This document shows positions 24,781 through 37,150 of a stretch of DNA of 64,000 bases, piece after piece (position 1 is the stretch's first letter; the number at the start of each line of letters is the position of its first letter). The translations under genes and the position numbers were made by a program. The DNA is from Labia minor (lineage: Eukaryota; Arthropoda; Insecta; Dermaptera; Spongiphoridae): NCBI GenBank assembly GCA_963082975.1, contig OY720350.1, forward strand, positions 17,826,910 to 17,890,909. The letters run 5' to 3'. The notes beneath the pieces are model-generated. The model did not search any database. It was not told the origin of the DNA and was given only the letters and a program-made list of their open reading frames with translations.

Positions 24781-25138
24781 TTTATTAATTACGCAAACAC
24801 GATTTTTCACGCCCGTGTCTAAATTATCCTTTTAAAATATTCATTAATTACTTTTAAATGACGCAATCGATTTTGACAAAGAAAAATACCTATCATTCAT
24901 TAGTGACTTGTATCAATTAAGAACACAAGTAAGCGTATTATCTACCTATAGCTTTATTAATCATATGAAGATATAGATAATTTCTTTTTTATTGAATGTT
25001 TGTATAGTGGCGAACATGTTTAAATAATGTTAAGAATAATATTAAGAATTACCAGCCTATATATATATATCTTCACAAACATATTTTTAATTATCTTTAA
25101 ATTTTACATAATAGAATAATATATCATCTATCTCTGTG

Positions 25139-26035
25139 GAGAGTTCTTGGTCACAGCAACCACATTCCTCCAAGTACCTCTTGAGCTACATCCATCCAAC
25201 TCCTATTTTCTCCCATCACTCTCAAGCCCCTTCCTACATTATCCACCCACCGCGTCCTAAACCAATATATTTTTCGCCATTCTTTTCTCTCCCATTCTAG
25301 CCACGTGCCCTGTCCGTCGGTGCCTCCTCGATTTTATAACCCTAACAATGTCTAAAGGTCATGTAATTCCTTATTATGCAGTCTCCGGTATTCCTCGGTG
25401 ACTTCATTTTTTTGATTTTTGATTTATAAATGCTATTCTCAAATACTCTAAATTTACTCTCGTCTCCCAGAGTCATTGACCAGGCCTCACAACCATATAA
25501 TACAACCGGAAAAATAATTTTTTGTACTGGGTGGCGCAGATGGATCGGGTTGTTTTAAACTACTTGTCAAACTGTCAATTTTAATGATATTGGATTGAAA
25601 TAAAGACCGACTTCAAGAATAAATCGCTCGAGAAGGAGGGCATTTGATGGATGTAATTTTTAAAAACTAACTTTACTAATTTTTTGTTAATAAACTTCCA
25701 TTGTAACTACACGTTTTGCACTTTATTTCAATCAAATATCTTTAAAATTACCATTTGACAAGTAGTTTAATCCCGATCCATCTGCGCCACCCTGAATATT
25801 TTAATTTTGATTCCCTTTGATAATAATTTTGAAGAGATAAGCCCCTTTTACTGTATGATAACAGGTGTTAGCCGATTGCAACCTCGATTTAAATTCTTCT
25901 CGAATACTATTATTCTTCGTGATTATAGAACCTAAGTATGTCAATTTTTCTCCATTTTCAAATTCTACATTTTGTATGTTAAGACTTTCTGTGTTAATAC
26001 TGTCCCTCTCTGTTACTAGGTATATTGTACATACA
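25139..26035 (-). pseudogene. LINE reverse-transcriptase C-terminal remnant, interrupted by a MITE
   Basis: The minus strand from about 26030 to 25795 reads ...FENGEKLTYLGSIITKNNSI..., REEFKSRLQSANTCYHTVKG. This is the tail of the reverse-transcriptase domain ('KYLGSVI...I..R...G...Y' region). After the MITE at 25527-25794 it continues as KLKIYKKL, then, in a shifted frame, PVVLYGCEAWSMTLGDESKF, and finally decayed 'HVARMGEKR...WVDNVR...NRSWMD' and 'TKNSP' pieces near 25145-25330. One base is missing before PVVLYGCEAW, and many stops follow. It is a dead non-LTR element of the family also seen at 9060. The clade is not settled. Confidence 0.8.
25527..25794. mobile_element. MITE nested in LINE, TA-type
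   Basis: The ends are inverse copies: CTGGGTGGCGCAGATGGATC at the left, and the reverse of the right end CAGGGTGGCGCAGATGGATC. The flanking LINE frame (..KLKI/YKKL..) closes up when the element and one TA are removed, so the target was TA. This fits the Tc1/mariner superfamily. Non-coding. Confidence 0.75.
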
Positions 26036-26459
26036 AGAATAATATTATATAATATTATTATTTAATAAATAAGAATATATATAAATTATAATAAAAATAT
26101 TGAGTTTAGATTACAAAACCATTAAAAAATATCTATGGGTGTTATGTTACGAAATCTTAATGGGGCAGTACCAAAATTGGTATTAAAATATTCGCACAGT
26201 AAAAACTCCGCAATTGAAGGAATTACTTCATATTGATATAAATATTTATTTCTTCTTTTGTTTATATTAACCACTCCATATGAATTTTTAAGACATAAAA
26301 TAAATAAATATAACAAAACAAACAAACAAACAATATTCTGATCTAATATATAAACAAATGCATTAATCTCATGGCATATGTTGCAATTACGTATCTCGAA
26401 AGTAATTAAAACCCTTTTTTTTATAAAATTTTTAATTTTTTTTTTCTTTTTTGTTAGAG

Positions 26460-26660
26460 TTTATGATTAATGTTGGCAATTAGGGTCGTGCAATGAGACA
26501 CATTGAATGAATATGGATGTGCCCGTCCACCCCACGCACAATGTGTAATTTACTACACTCCTTCAGAAACCTCTACTCAAGTTTGTTTACTAATCTTCTC
26601 CCTCTCCTATTTCTGCATACACTTCTAAATTAGGCTGGTATGTAAAGTAATTAGCAAACC
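26460..26660. other. less AT-rich single-copy island
   Basis: Unique, no long frame. Confidence 0.25.
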
Positions 26661-26799
26661 CTTATAAGTTCCTAATAATTCTTTTTAAATTAATTTTAAA
26701 ATTATAAAATTTTATTTATAATATATCAATAAAATGCAAATTTTAATTCTAATTGACCAAATTTCTATTTATCTATATAACCTGTATAAACAACTATAT

Positions 26800-27590
26800 A
26801 TATATATACGTTTAGGCTTCCGTGATAGTTTTTATTATGAAAAATTTTTAATATTAAACATCTGGGAATGCGCAAGCTTGCATTGCCAAAACGAACTTAA
26901 GTTCGGATTAATTTAAGTTATAAATAAGTTATAACAAAGTTAAAATGACGTCACTATAATAATACAATTAATAATAAACACTATTAATAATTATTATAGT
27001 AATAAATTATTATTATTAATTGAATAATAAATAAAAATATTAATAAAATTTTTTTGATGTTCACTGGTCGGCAGTCAGACACCAAATAACAAACTATTGC
27101 GATATTGCTTTATTTAAAATTTTTTTTATGTTCACTGGAATCGATGATTGTCACAAATAAATATAAATGACGGCATTTTAACTTTGGACGCCATTCTGAC
27201 TATGTTCCTGAAGTGATATCAAAAAATAAAAAACACTTTACATTAATACTTTTCGATACACTATTCGAATCTGAAATCAGAATTTAAAATTTCGCATTTT
27301 TAAATATTAAAAATTTCAACTTTGGACGCCATTTTGACCATGTTCCCGAGGGGGTATCAAAAAATGAAAGTCACTTTACACTAGTACTTTTCGATGCTCT
27401 TTCCGAATCTGAAATCAGAATTTCAAAATTTTGAGTTTGATGTCGGACAGAACGACAGACTGAACGATTTTATAAACTCACTTAAGTTCGTTGAAAATGA
27501 AAGAGAATTTTTTTTCTTGAAAATGTCACTAATGTCGACACCGAAACAACCGGGACTCAAATCTTATATAAACACGTAAAAATAACCATC
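26800..27590. repeat. uncharacterised repeat with internal duplication
   Basis: Two diverged direct copies of a roughly 110-bp block (ACTTTGGACGCCAT... to ...CTGAAATCAGAATTT) lie at about 27179-27285 and 27317-27424. AACTTAAGTTCG-like sequence occurs near 26892 and, inverted, near 27483. Probably a degenerate transposon, but its ends are not defined. Confidence 0.4.
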
Positions 27591-27660
27591 AAATAATTTT
27601 TCGAATATAAATATATACTATATATATATATTAATAGTTACTACTACTAGTGTTAATTTT

Positions 27661-27677
27661 TACCGACCGACGATAGT
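27661..27677 (+). mobile_element. family B 5' end stub
   Basis: Only TACCGACCGACGATAGT after a T-run, with no family B sequence beyond it. Confidence 0.5.
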
Positions 27678-27949
27678 TAATGTTAATAAATTAAATTAAT
27701 TAATTAATTTTAATAATTTATAAATGACCTTCAAGGATTAAAACTACAATTTATTATCATAATTAACAAAATGATTAAACTTAATTTTATCTTTTCATTA
27801 TATCTTATATACATTAAAAGTATAAGCTTCCCCCTTTCCCAACCTTATTTTTCAATCTTTAAATATATTGGGTGATTATACTTATATTTATCATATTAAA
27901 TATCCTCTACTATTATTTATCATTATTTTTTTATTACTATTTCTAGTGT

Positions 27950-28450
27950 CTATTAATAAGAAAGTGATTTCACCCACTCATCAGTCAAAGCTTTGTAAAT
28001 GTCCTGTCCATTGGATGCGGGTAGCCGAGTGGTCAGTTTCGTTTTCTCTTTTAGTGGCCACGTGAACAGCAAATACAGCGCAAAAACATACCCGTATGGA
28101 TAATACAACACACATACTTTAAGTATAATTTACCACCTCCTCCCCCCCTTTCATTTTTTATTTATTTCAAATGACCCTTGTGGATGTACAAGAGAACCCT
28201 CACTTGGCGGTTACTGAAATTCAATGCGGCTTGATGAGAGCGGAAGGATTGAAACCTATCAGACTGTCGATGGTCGATTTTCCGGTCAGTATATTAGCGC
28301 GTATTGTACTTCCGTATTAATCTGGCAAGGTTCAATAACTTACCGATGGCAAATGATGTAGCTAATTACTTGAGAAATATTAGTACAATAAAGGGATCAG
28401 TAACGATGAGAGGCTAATTAAGGCTTGTTTCATCATTATAATAGATCTAG
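27950..28450. other. less AT-rich single-copy island
   Basis: Unique. Includes CTAATTA and CTAATTAAGG homeodomain-like sites near 28360 and 28412. No long frame. Confidence 0.35.
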
Positions 28451-28680
28451 AAACCAAATTTTAGTAAATCCAACTTTATCTCTCTTGACTATATATATGA
28501 ACATTGTTCGTTCATATAAAAATACTAAAATATAATTTTACAATTTAATATTAATAGGAACGTAATACTACCAAAATTCATTTTTTCTTCTTATTCAAAA
28601 ACTGTGCTTAAATAATCTCATTTGATTCTATTTTAATTGTTACCAACGGAAAATCTATCCATTTTTCTATATTATATATA

Positions 28681-28877
28681 TTACTATAAGAAATTATTTC
28701 CGGGTTATTTTCATGTTTAATTGGAAGATTTAGGTCTCGACGTTTGTCCCAACCTCTTGGTTACAAAAATTACAAATAAATTTTATTGAAAATGGCACCA
28801 AAATGGGAACCGAAATGTCGAGACGCAAAACTCATAATTAAACGTAAAAATAACCCGGAAATAATTTCTTATAGTAA
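28681..28877. mobile_element. palindromic MITE, family G, full length
   Basis: Left TTACTATAAGAAATTATTTC then CGGGTTATTTT; the right end is its inverse over at least 40 bp with few mismatches. ATAT/TA-rich flanks fit a TA target. Partial copy at 9591. Confidence 0.75.
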
Positions 28878-28916
28878 TATATTTATGTGCCAATAATTAT
28901 GAAAATGGTCTAAGTC

Positions 28917-29130
28917 AGTGATTTTCAACCACTGAGCCGCGGCACTTTTGTGTGCCGCGAGATTTTCAAAATGTAAAGAGGCTCTTAAACATTTCCGACT
29001 TTTTTCAATTTTTTTCAATATGGTTTGAAAAAGAAAAATGTTTTTGGGATCAGGCTCTTAAACATTTTCGACTTTTTTTAAATTTTTTACAAGTTTTTTA
29101 AATCGTACACAGTGTGCCTCGGTAAAATTA
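28917..29130. mobile_element. hAT MITE, right end lost
   Basis: Starts CAGTGATTTTCAACCACTGA then GCCGCGGCAC, a typical hAT terminal repeat. The right end CACAGTGTGCCTCGGTAAAA should continue to a CACTG end but is cut by the family A copy at 29131. A 72-bp internal direct repeat starts at about 28979 and 29051. Confidence 0.65.
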
Positions 29131-29690
29131 GCTGGAGTGTCTCTACTCGACTATCTCGGAATTTGAATTGGATTAAATAACATAATATATTATAATAAAA
29201 TTAAATTTAATTAATTATAAATTATAAATTAAAATTAATAGATAATATTTATTAAACCAACGCATGTTTGGCTCTTTGTTGATGGCACCACGTCACGTGT
29301 TGGCGTGTGAGATTTGTAGTGTTAAAAAATTAATTCTGGTTCTTTCAGCGATTCAATCAAGCTGAAATTCTATATAAAGCAGTTTTATACAATTTTTAAT
29401 CATGAGAAAAACTATCAAACATATATCTTTATTTTTACGGTCACTTTAGAGGAAAAAAAATCAAAAAGTGGTAGGTAATGACCCTATTCCGGTTGAGCTA
29501 TATTTCTCAAAAGTTGATAAAAATTTTTTTTGATTTTTGAATTTTGAATAATGACCGTATACCAAATTTCATTCTTCAAGCTCAAACCGTATTTATACAC
29601 ACACACAGATATTTTTCTCAACCTTAGTGAGATTGATTCAGGAACCTTCAAAACGTATAAAAATATCAAAATCTGAATATGAAATTTTGT
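29131..29690 (-). mobile_element. family A HINE-like element, 5' end degraded (A3)
   Basis: The inverse 3' end GCTGGAGTGTCTCTACTCG (hairpin with one mismatch) is followed by a near-complete body. The microsatellite is reduced to CACACACACA. The last recognisable 5' sequence is near 29690, without the ACTATCTC hairpin. Confidence 0.8.
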
Positions 29691-29782
29691 GTGAATTTCA
29701 CATGATTATGGGTACATATATAGAAAAATGGATAGATATTCTATTGGTATCAATTAAAATTAATTATCATAACCAAAATGTT

Positions 29783-29842
29783 TCTCTTCAGATTTGCCGC
29801 CTCGGTCAAATGCCCAGTTTGCCGCCCTCTAGATAGGGCCCT
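29783..29842. mobile_element. possible hAT element end
   Basis: GATTTGCCGCCTCGGTC ... GCCGCCCTCTAGATAGGGCC then CTG, which read in reverse starts CAGGGCCC as hAT ends often do. No partner end found. Confidence 0.3.
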
Positions 29843-30199
29843 GATATTACCTATATACCTATATGTAGAAATTAATTTAATTATGTTAGTTGATAATAAT
29901 TTTAATCTTAGAATCTACAAAATGTATTTTTATTTAAATTAAATTTAATTAAAACCACATTTTTTTATTAAGTTATCAACAATAATTTATGTATTCCAAT
30001 ATTTAATGGTATTTGTATAAGCACTAGAATAACCAAATTAATTAATAGTAGAATACATTTGGTTTCAACAAATTAATTTATTTAATTGAAAATGATTTGT
30101 TAATTTGTGATCCAGAAGGACAAATTAACATTTTTATTTGAAAGAATTTCTACATAAAAATGAATTTAATCTTATCGATCTAACTGGATAATACCATTT

Positions 30200-30520
30200 C
30201 AAAATATCAATAAATTAAACTTGGAAATGGACAGTTTAACTGAGAAACTTGACAATAATAATAAAAAGCTGGATGAATAACAGATGGCACTTGTTGGAAT
30301 AGAGTGTACCTGGTTGAAGTATTCAATTTAGCACTCATCGTCCATGGTTATTTGTTCCAGTAAATTTATTCATTAGTATGATATATATGATAATAAACAG
30401 AGGTGTGTGTATTAACATAAGTGTGCATGTTTATACTCATGCATGATATTGCATACCGGAAAGAAAAATAAACAAACTTCCAATCTTCACGTACGTTCAT
30501 AATTAGAATAATGGGAAAAA
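30200..30520. other. less AT-rich single-copy island
   Basis: Unique, no long frame. Confidence 0.25.
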
Positions 30521-30792
30521 TATTTAGCTTTCAACTATTATATTTGAAAATATAGTTTTATAGTTTTGTCTTATACTTTTTTTTTATTTATTGGAGAAAA
30601 AATTAACGATTGATTGGTTGATGTATGGTTACATCCTATTGGAAAGAAAGGACATAAAAAAACTAAAGTAAAATAGGTGAGATGATCAATATTAAATTAT
30701 TAATGATTTTCTAGCTTATCACCACAAAAAAAAAAAGATTTTTATTTGAATTATCACCGAGAGAATAACAAAATTATTTATTAATCAAAAAT

Positions 30793-31410
30793 CTGGAGTG
30801 TCTCCACTCGACTATCTCGCAAATTTCAATTAGATTATTTAACATATATTATATTTAAATTAAATTTAATTAATTATAAATTATAAATTAATATTAATAA
30901 ATAATATTTATTAAACCAGCGCGTTTTTGGTCTTTTGATGGCACCACGTCTTGTGCTGGCGCGTGATTGCCAGTCAACGTGATAAAAAATTAATTACGAT
31001 ACTTTCATCGATTCAATCAAGCTGAAATTTTATATGTAGCAGTTTTATACAATTTTTAAGCATGTGAAAAACTATAAAACATATATCTTTATTTTTACGT
31101 TCAGTTTAGAGGAAAAAAAATCAAAACGTGGTATGTACTGACCCTCTTCCGGTTGAGTTACATTTCTCAAAAGTTAATAGAAAATTACGAATTCTGAATA
31201 ATGGTCGTGTACCAAATTTTCATCATTCTAGCTCAAACCGCTTTTGCGTAATCTTGTCTACATACACACACACACACACACAAAGAGAGAGAGACTGACA
31301 ATTTTCTTAACCTTAGTGAAAATGAATCAGGAACCTTCAAAACGTATAAAAACATCAAAATCTCGACATCGAAAATTTCTATGATCGCGAAACTATCTCT
31401 GACGTAGTAA
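30793..31410 (-). mobile_element. family A HINE-like element, full length (A4)
   Basis: Inverse 3' end CTGGAGTGTCTCCACTCGAC with an intact stem-loop. (CA)n microsatellite at about 31263-31281. The 5' hairpin is decayed to ACTATCTCTGACGTAGT. Confidence 0.85.
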
Positions 31411-32330
31411 ATATTGGATGTATTTTATGAGTTTTATCTTTTATTAATAATTTTAAATAAACATTTATATATATAATTCCTAAAATTTTTTCAAATTTAT
31501 TTCCAATATTGATTTCATTTTTAAATTAAATTTTTTTAATTAATATTAAATTCTACTTTCAGTATCAATATCTTCTGTTTTAATTGATTTTTTTATTTTT
31601 TAAATTTGTCCCTATATTTATATTCTAGTATTTTATTTAAAGGATAGGTAATTTCTAAATATTATTTCTCTTATATATATATATATATATAAAATAAAAT
31701 TTAATCCCACTTATTTGAAAATGTTCAATTAGCAATATTTTATATATATTTATTTAGTTGAAAATGAAAGAGAGAAAGAGAGAGAAGAATGGTTTATCCC
31801 TCCGGTCATATTCTCTTCAGTTTATTTTTTTTAATTTCCATATCTCATCTTGATAAAAAATTAAATTTTAATTAAATTACATCCATTATATGTAATCAAA
31901 TAATGTTTATTTTATTTTTTTTTATAGTAAAATTAAAAATCTGACTACTTTAGCTATCTAGTAGAGTATTTATCTAATATAAATTTTATCTCCTTCCCAT
32001 TCTTACTTTACTTTACTTAAAGATAAGTATCATATTTTATTAATTAATTAATAATTAACTTCTCTATGATAATATTTGTATATACATTCAATAGAAACCG
32101 TTTATAGTGAATCCGAAGGTTAATGAGCCCAATTAATATTCTTATTTGAATTTTTGAAAAAAAAAACTTCTAGTAAGCTTAATGAACATTATTAAATAAA
32201 TAAATAATTAAGTTATATATATATATATATTAAATAAAATGTAATAATAAATTTGTTATTATATAAAAAAAAAATATCTTCTAGAGCAGTTGGTAGTATC
32301 TACATTCTTAATATATAAAAATAATGAGAT
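31411..32330. other. AT-rich stretch, no gene seen
   Basis: AT microsatellites at about 31673-31690 and 32214-32231. No frame or family recognised. Confidence 0.55.
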
Positions 32331-32740
32331 TCATGTGTTGATTAGGAATACAAAGGGTTGGCAGACGACCAATATATATCTCAGTTGGTTATCTCAAGTT
32401 GCGATTACAGTTGTTAATTAAGCATCGGATTGCCGGTGGCGGTTTTAGTATGGCGGCTGTTTGACTGACAATTAGTCCGTTTCGGTTTCGAATTTGGCTT
32501 TAATTCACAACTGCGGGATGGCCGGCATCACCCGGGGGGCCCTCGCTGACGGATATTGTCTTGATCGAATTAACCCTTATTCGGGACGCCTAGGAGGGTA
32601 AGCCTGTCGTAAAGTTTTACGCGCAATCAGGGAATAACATATTTGCAATTATCGATGGGGATGACTCAAGCCGGGTGTCCAACAACAAGGGAATGCTTAA
32701 ATAAATTGGATTTCTGTTTTATTTCAAAAGGATTTAAGAG
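32331..32740. other. less AT-rich single-copy island
   Basis: Among the most GC-rich parts of the window (CCGGCATCACCCGGGGGGCC near 32523). No long frame on either strand. Confidence 0.35.
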
Positions 32741-32899
32741 ACGGGACCTTTTTTTAACATTCATAAAAAAAACAGAGAATACACAACAATATGTGTAGAT
32801 ATATATATATGTAGATTCTTACAAGGGAATTTTGTTTTATTTTCATTTTATTTCATTTTATCTTATATCGGGGGATAATATTAATAAATTAGTTTATAT

Positions 32900-33272
32900 C
32901 AGCGGCCGGTGAACTTTTTTATTCATTACCCCAAAATATTTTTGTGTAAGTTGATATTACCCCATGGTGAAAAGCAAAAAAAAACAAAACGAAATCGCCT
33001 CTTTTTAGCATCTTTCCTATTATAGCCCCCCCTCCATGATAATTTTGAAAAGAAAAAAAAACTAAAAATTGAATTTGCAAAAATACTAACAGTGCATCTT
33101 TCCTATTATAGCCCACCATGATAATTTTGAAAAGAAATAAATTACTAAAAATTGAATTTGCAAAAATACTATCAGGTTTATAAAATAGCCAATTAAACAT
33201 ATATACTTTTTACTCACAAAAGTTTCATTTTTACCCCATTTGGGGTAATTTACCCTGGTTCCCCGACCGATG
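32900..33272. mobile_element. hAT MITE, family E, with 8-bp target duplication
   Basis: Left terminal repeat CAGCGGCCGGTGAACTTTTT; the right end read in reverse is CATCGGTCGGGGAACC. The 8-bp duplication GTTTATAT lies at 32892-32899 and 33273-33280. Inside, a block of about 90 bp (CATCTTTCCTATTATAGCCC...) is duplicated at about 33008 and 33093. Non-coding; the 93-codon minus frame here is a by-product. Confidence 0.8.
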
Positions 33273-33741
33273 GTTTATATAGTCGCCTCTTTTTTACATC
33301 TTTCCTATTATAGCCCCCCATGATAATTTTGAAAAGAAAAAATTAATTTTTAAAAATTTAATTTGCAAAAATACTAACAGGTTTATAAAATAGCAAATTA
33401 AAAATATATACTTTTTACTCACAAAAGTTTCATTTTTACCCCCAAAAATTTCATTTTTATCCCATTTGGGGTAATTTACCCTGGTTCCCCGACCGATGGT
33501 TTATATAGTCGCCTCTTTTTTACATCTTTCCTATTATAGCCCCCCATGATAATTTTGAAAAGAAAAAAATAATTTTTAAAAATTTAATTTGCAAAAATAC
33601 TAACAGGTTTATAAAATAGCAAATTAAAAATATATACTTTTTACTCACAAAAGTTTCATTTATACACCCAAAAATTTCATTTTTACCCCATTTGGGGTAA
33701 TTTACCCTGGTTCCCCGACCTCTGGTATATATAATGGTAGT
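33273..33741. repeat. tandem amplification of the hAT MITE 3' part
   Basis: Two further units of the right-hand part of the family E MITE follow it directly. One starts AGTCGCCTC at 33281, the next at 33507 (period 226). Each ends with the right terminal repeat, the second as GACCTCTGG. The first unit boundary includes the target duplication GTTTATAT, so amplification took place after insertion. Confidence 0.75.
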
Positions 33742-34149
33742 ATATAATATTTGAAAATTGCCATTATAAAAATTTAAAATGTTTTATTCAATTGAATTGA
33801 AATTTGTAATTCGAATTTTTGGATTCACTATCTTTTATTATTATATATTATAATATTATATTATAATTATATTTTATATTATAATTTATAAAAATATAAT
33901 TTAATAATACTACTAAATTTCGATCGTGATTAAATTAATTTAATTAAAAAGTATATTTAAAATCATTGATTTTATACTATTTGAATTTTTTGAAAAAATT
34001 CACATATCTTATACAAGGAGTGTCTGATTTCATATGTGAGCGTTAGTAATACAGTTTCGGACCTGAGGCTGGCTTATTTCCATTCATAACAGAAAATAAT
34101 TAATAAATAATCCTAATGATAAGTACTTCCAAACATGAAAATAATTTCA

Positions 34150-34275
34150 TACTCTGGTTTCGTTTCTAATTCAATTTTATTTTCACTTCGCTTAGGATAT
34201 ATTGACTGGGCCGCAAAAATGTTCATCTCGAGCCGCATGCGGCTCGCGGGCCACGAGTTTGAAACCCGTCTTAGA
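34150..34275 (-). mobile_element. hAT element end fragment
   Basis: Read in reverse: GGGTTTCAAACTCGTGGCCC, GCGAGCCGCATGCGGCTCG. This is the classic terminal sequence of a Charlie-like hAT group. The outermost bases have mutated and the other end is not seen. Confidence 0.55.
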
Positions 34276-34489
34276 CTTAATATGTATAAATTATAATATA
34301 TTTCTTAAGAACTTAATAAGTCATTTGAAGAAAATAATAAGTCACTAGAGATTATGCTTTCCCTACCTCTTTACCCCCTCACATAAACAATTTTAAGTTT
34401 TTGTTGTTGTTGTTGTTCTTTTTTGAATGTTTGAATATTTGACTATATATTGGTAAATTTTCAAATAATTAACACGTAGCGTAAATGAA

Positions 34490-34960
34490 AAACTCATTAC
34501 TCCCTCTTCACCCATCTCATTGCTCATTCCCAAACAACCCAAACCCGGGTGGTCATTCCGGAATAAACGCATTAATTGATTCAATTACATCACATTAGTT
34601 CACCCAGTGAAAGAAATGAAAATTACCCGCTCGACTAAACCATCCAATCTATTCGACATGGAATATTATTAATGAATAGTACATTTTTACTAGCGTCCCC
34701 GAAATAAAAGTACTTGAAAAGATTGGATCCGTCTTGGCTGTTTAATGATCAATGATGGGGTGGGTGTGACCCTCCTCTGGTCAAATCCGCTATGCCATCG
34801 AGAAGCGGGTCTTATTAGCATAGGGTCACTGAACCTCCATCTTCCGCGATCCTCTAATTACGTCCCGGACACGTGACCGCCCCTTTGGAAATGGCGCACA
34901 TGGCTTATTCAAATTACCACCGACAATTTAACGAGGGAATTATTTAACTAACATTTATTT
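34490..34960. other. less AT-rich single-copy island
   Basis: Unique. A CACGTG E-box lies near 34870. No long frame apart from a 63-codon minus-strand frame without a domain. Confidence 0.3.
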
Positions 34961-35324
34961 TCTAGTTTCAATGAGACATTTGCGTTTTTTTTTCTACTAA
35001 ATATGAATTTATAATTTGCACTTTAGATAATCACCCGGTCAGATGACACTGATCATAAACTGGCTATTTTATGATAGTAATAGAACAAAAATTCCAGGTG
35101 GGAAATGCTTAATTAACATCATACAACTCAAGGATTAATATATTTAAAGAAAAATATAATTCATTAAATAAATATTTTTTAAATTTTTATTTATCCATAA
35201 ATTCATTATCATTATGTAATAAATATTAGTAAATTTATAATTTTTTTCTGATTGTGAATAAAATAATAATAATATAAAAAAAAAATTAATTAAATGCATT
35301 AACTTTTCAATATATATACATTTT

Positions 35325-35419
35325 TACTATCTCGCCAGAAAATTTTCGATGTTGAGATTTTGAAGTTTTTATACGTTTTGAAGTTTCCTGAATCATTTTC
35401 ACTAAGGTTAAGAAAAATG

Positions 35420-35451
<32 letters not shown>

Positions 35452-35920
35452 TGTATGTATGTGTGTATGTATGTTGACAAGATTACGCAAAAACGGTTTT
35501 TTGCTAGAAGAATGAAATTTGGCATACGGGCATTTTTTTTATTCAAAAGTTTTTCTTTTCTATCAACTGTAGGATCATTACCAACAACGTTTTGATTTTT
35601 TTTCCTCTAAAGTGGCCGTAAAAATAAAGATATATGTTTGATAATTTTTCACATGATTAAAAATTGTATAAAACTGCTATATATAGAATTTCAGCTTGAT
35701 TGAATCGCTGAAAGTACCAGAATTAATTTTTTAACACTGCAAATCTCACGCACCAACACGTGACGTGGTGCCATCAACAAAGAGCCAAACATGCGCTGGT
35801 TTAATAAATATTATTGATTAATTTTAATTTATAATTTAATTAATTTAATTTAATTTAAATTAATATATGTTATTTAATCCAATTCAAATTTGCGAGATAG
35901 TCGAGTGGAGACACTCCAGC
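35325..35920 (+). mobile_element. family A HINE-like element, near full length (A5)
   Basis: Starts TACTATCTCGCCAG; the second arm of the 5' hairpin is lost by a small deletion. CT/GT/GTAT microsatellite at 35420-35474. Ends TGCGAGATAGTC, GAGTG-GAGA-CACTC, CAGC. Small minus-strand frames over the microsatellite (His-Thr repeats) are not genes. Confidence 0.9.
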
Positions 35921-36590
35921 TAATTTTTATGAAAATTTCATCAAATTGGGATTGAAATTTTATAAGAGAGATAATTTTTTAATTTATAAAATTTCTATTC
36001 TATTTTATTCATTAAAATTTAATCATATTTTTTTTATATGTTTTTTAAATTTTGATAGGGAATTATTATTTATTTATTTATTCATTGAAAGTTTTTCCTT
36101 CCTCTAATTTTATCATATTTATCATTATACATATTTTTGCCTATATAAATACCGCTCATCTTTTGCATAATTACTAATGATAGCCAATTGGTTAATATCT
36201 TAATCTTAATTATCATTTATTTAGAATATAAATAACTAAAAAAAACTATTCTTTTCTGTTAAAACTACTTTCTATATATTTTTATAAATTATAATATACC
36301 AAACATTCATTTAATTAATTATAAGTTCAAAATAATTTTTTTCTATATATATTTAATTGAATTTTTTAAATTTAATTTGAATCTTTATAAATTATTTAGT
36401 AATTTTCTTCAAGGCAATTTAATATTATTAATATAAATAGCGAGGCTCACAATTTAATATTAAAAACGAGCTTTTTAAATTCTTAATTAATATTTCAAGA
36501 CTAATAAAACTAAAATTTTATACGTCAAATGACTAGTAGTCCTTTCGGCAAATATTCTTGACCGAAAAATGAATAAATCATTTCAATTAC
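35921..36590. other. AT-rich stretch, no gene seen
   Basis: No family or frame recognised. Confidence 0.5.
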
Positions 36591-36980
36591 AAAGTCTGAG
36601 GAATGTTAGCGACGTGATACGCATTGCTAATTCCCTCGTTATTTACAAGTGCTCTTTAATTTTAATAGAAGCGACCTAGGAATAATATAATATAATACTC
36701 ACACCCACCCGAGAGTATTACTCAGGGGTATTTTTAATAAAGCAGTCGGAAAATACATGGGCCTGGTGGACAAACCGCATACCACACCCCTAAATACATG
36801 CCACCCTCCTTCCATTCAACATCGAGCAAAGCACACACCTAGCATTAAATGCATGTACACACACTCACCCTGTTGCGTATTGTTCCAGATTTCAATTAAA
36901 GCCAGCTTAACCGATCACAGAGGGTGGGAGTGGATGGGATAAATTAACACCTATGGATCAAATACTCATCGAGCTATTTT
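36591..36980. other. less AT-rich single-copy island
   Basis: Unique. CA- and CC-rich around 36700-36870. A 61-codon frame without a domain. Confidence 0.3.
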
Positions 36981-37150
36981 CCTTTCAAATGTTTCCAATC
37001 ATAAAAACAAATAAAATCAGAATAATAATAATAAAACAAAAAACATGTCAATGTTACTTTGCGATATGTAAATTCTAATTAAAATAATTATCAAAGGAAA
37101 GAAATTAAAAAGTGATTATTAAATTTGGAGAATTTGTTAGATAATTTTTT

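Noticed and set aside
29627-29836. Small frames such as 29627-29836, 39337-39719, 43609-44066, 55476-55896 and 57611-57823
   Set aside because: They recur at the same place inside family A copies in varying frames and are low-complexity or broken; the repeat is non-coding.
32919-33200. 93-codon minus-strand frame
   Set aside because: Lies entirely in the duplicated block of the family E MITE; repeated phrases reflect the DNA repeat.
33273-33741. Repeat array resembling a CRISPR
   Set aside because: The units are 226 bp or more, derive from a MITE, and the genome is animal.
33830-33910. AT-rich palindromic run as a terminator or origin
   Set aside because: Alternating A/T DNA forms such palindromes by chance throughout this window.
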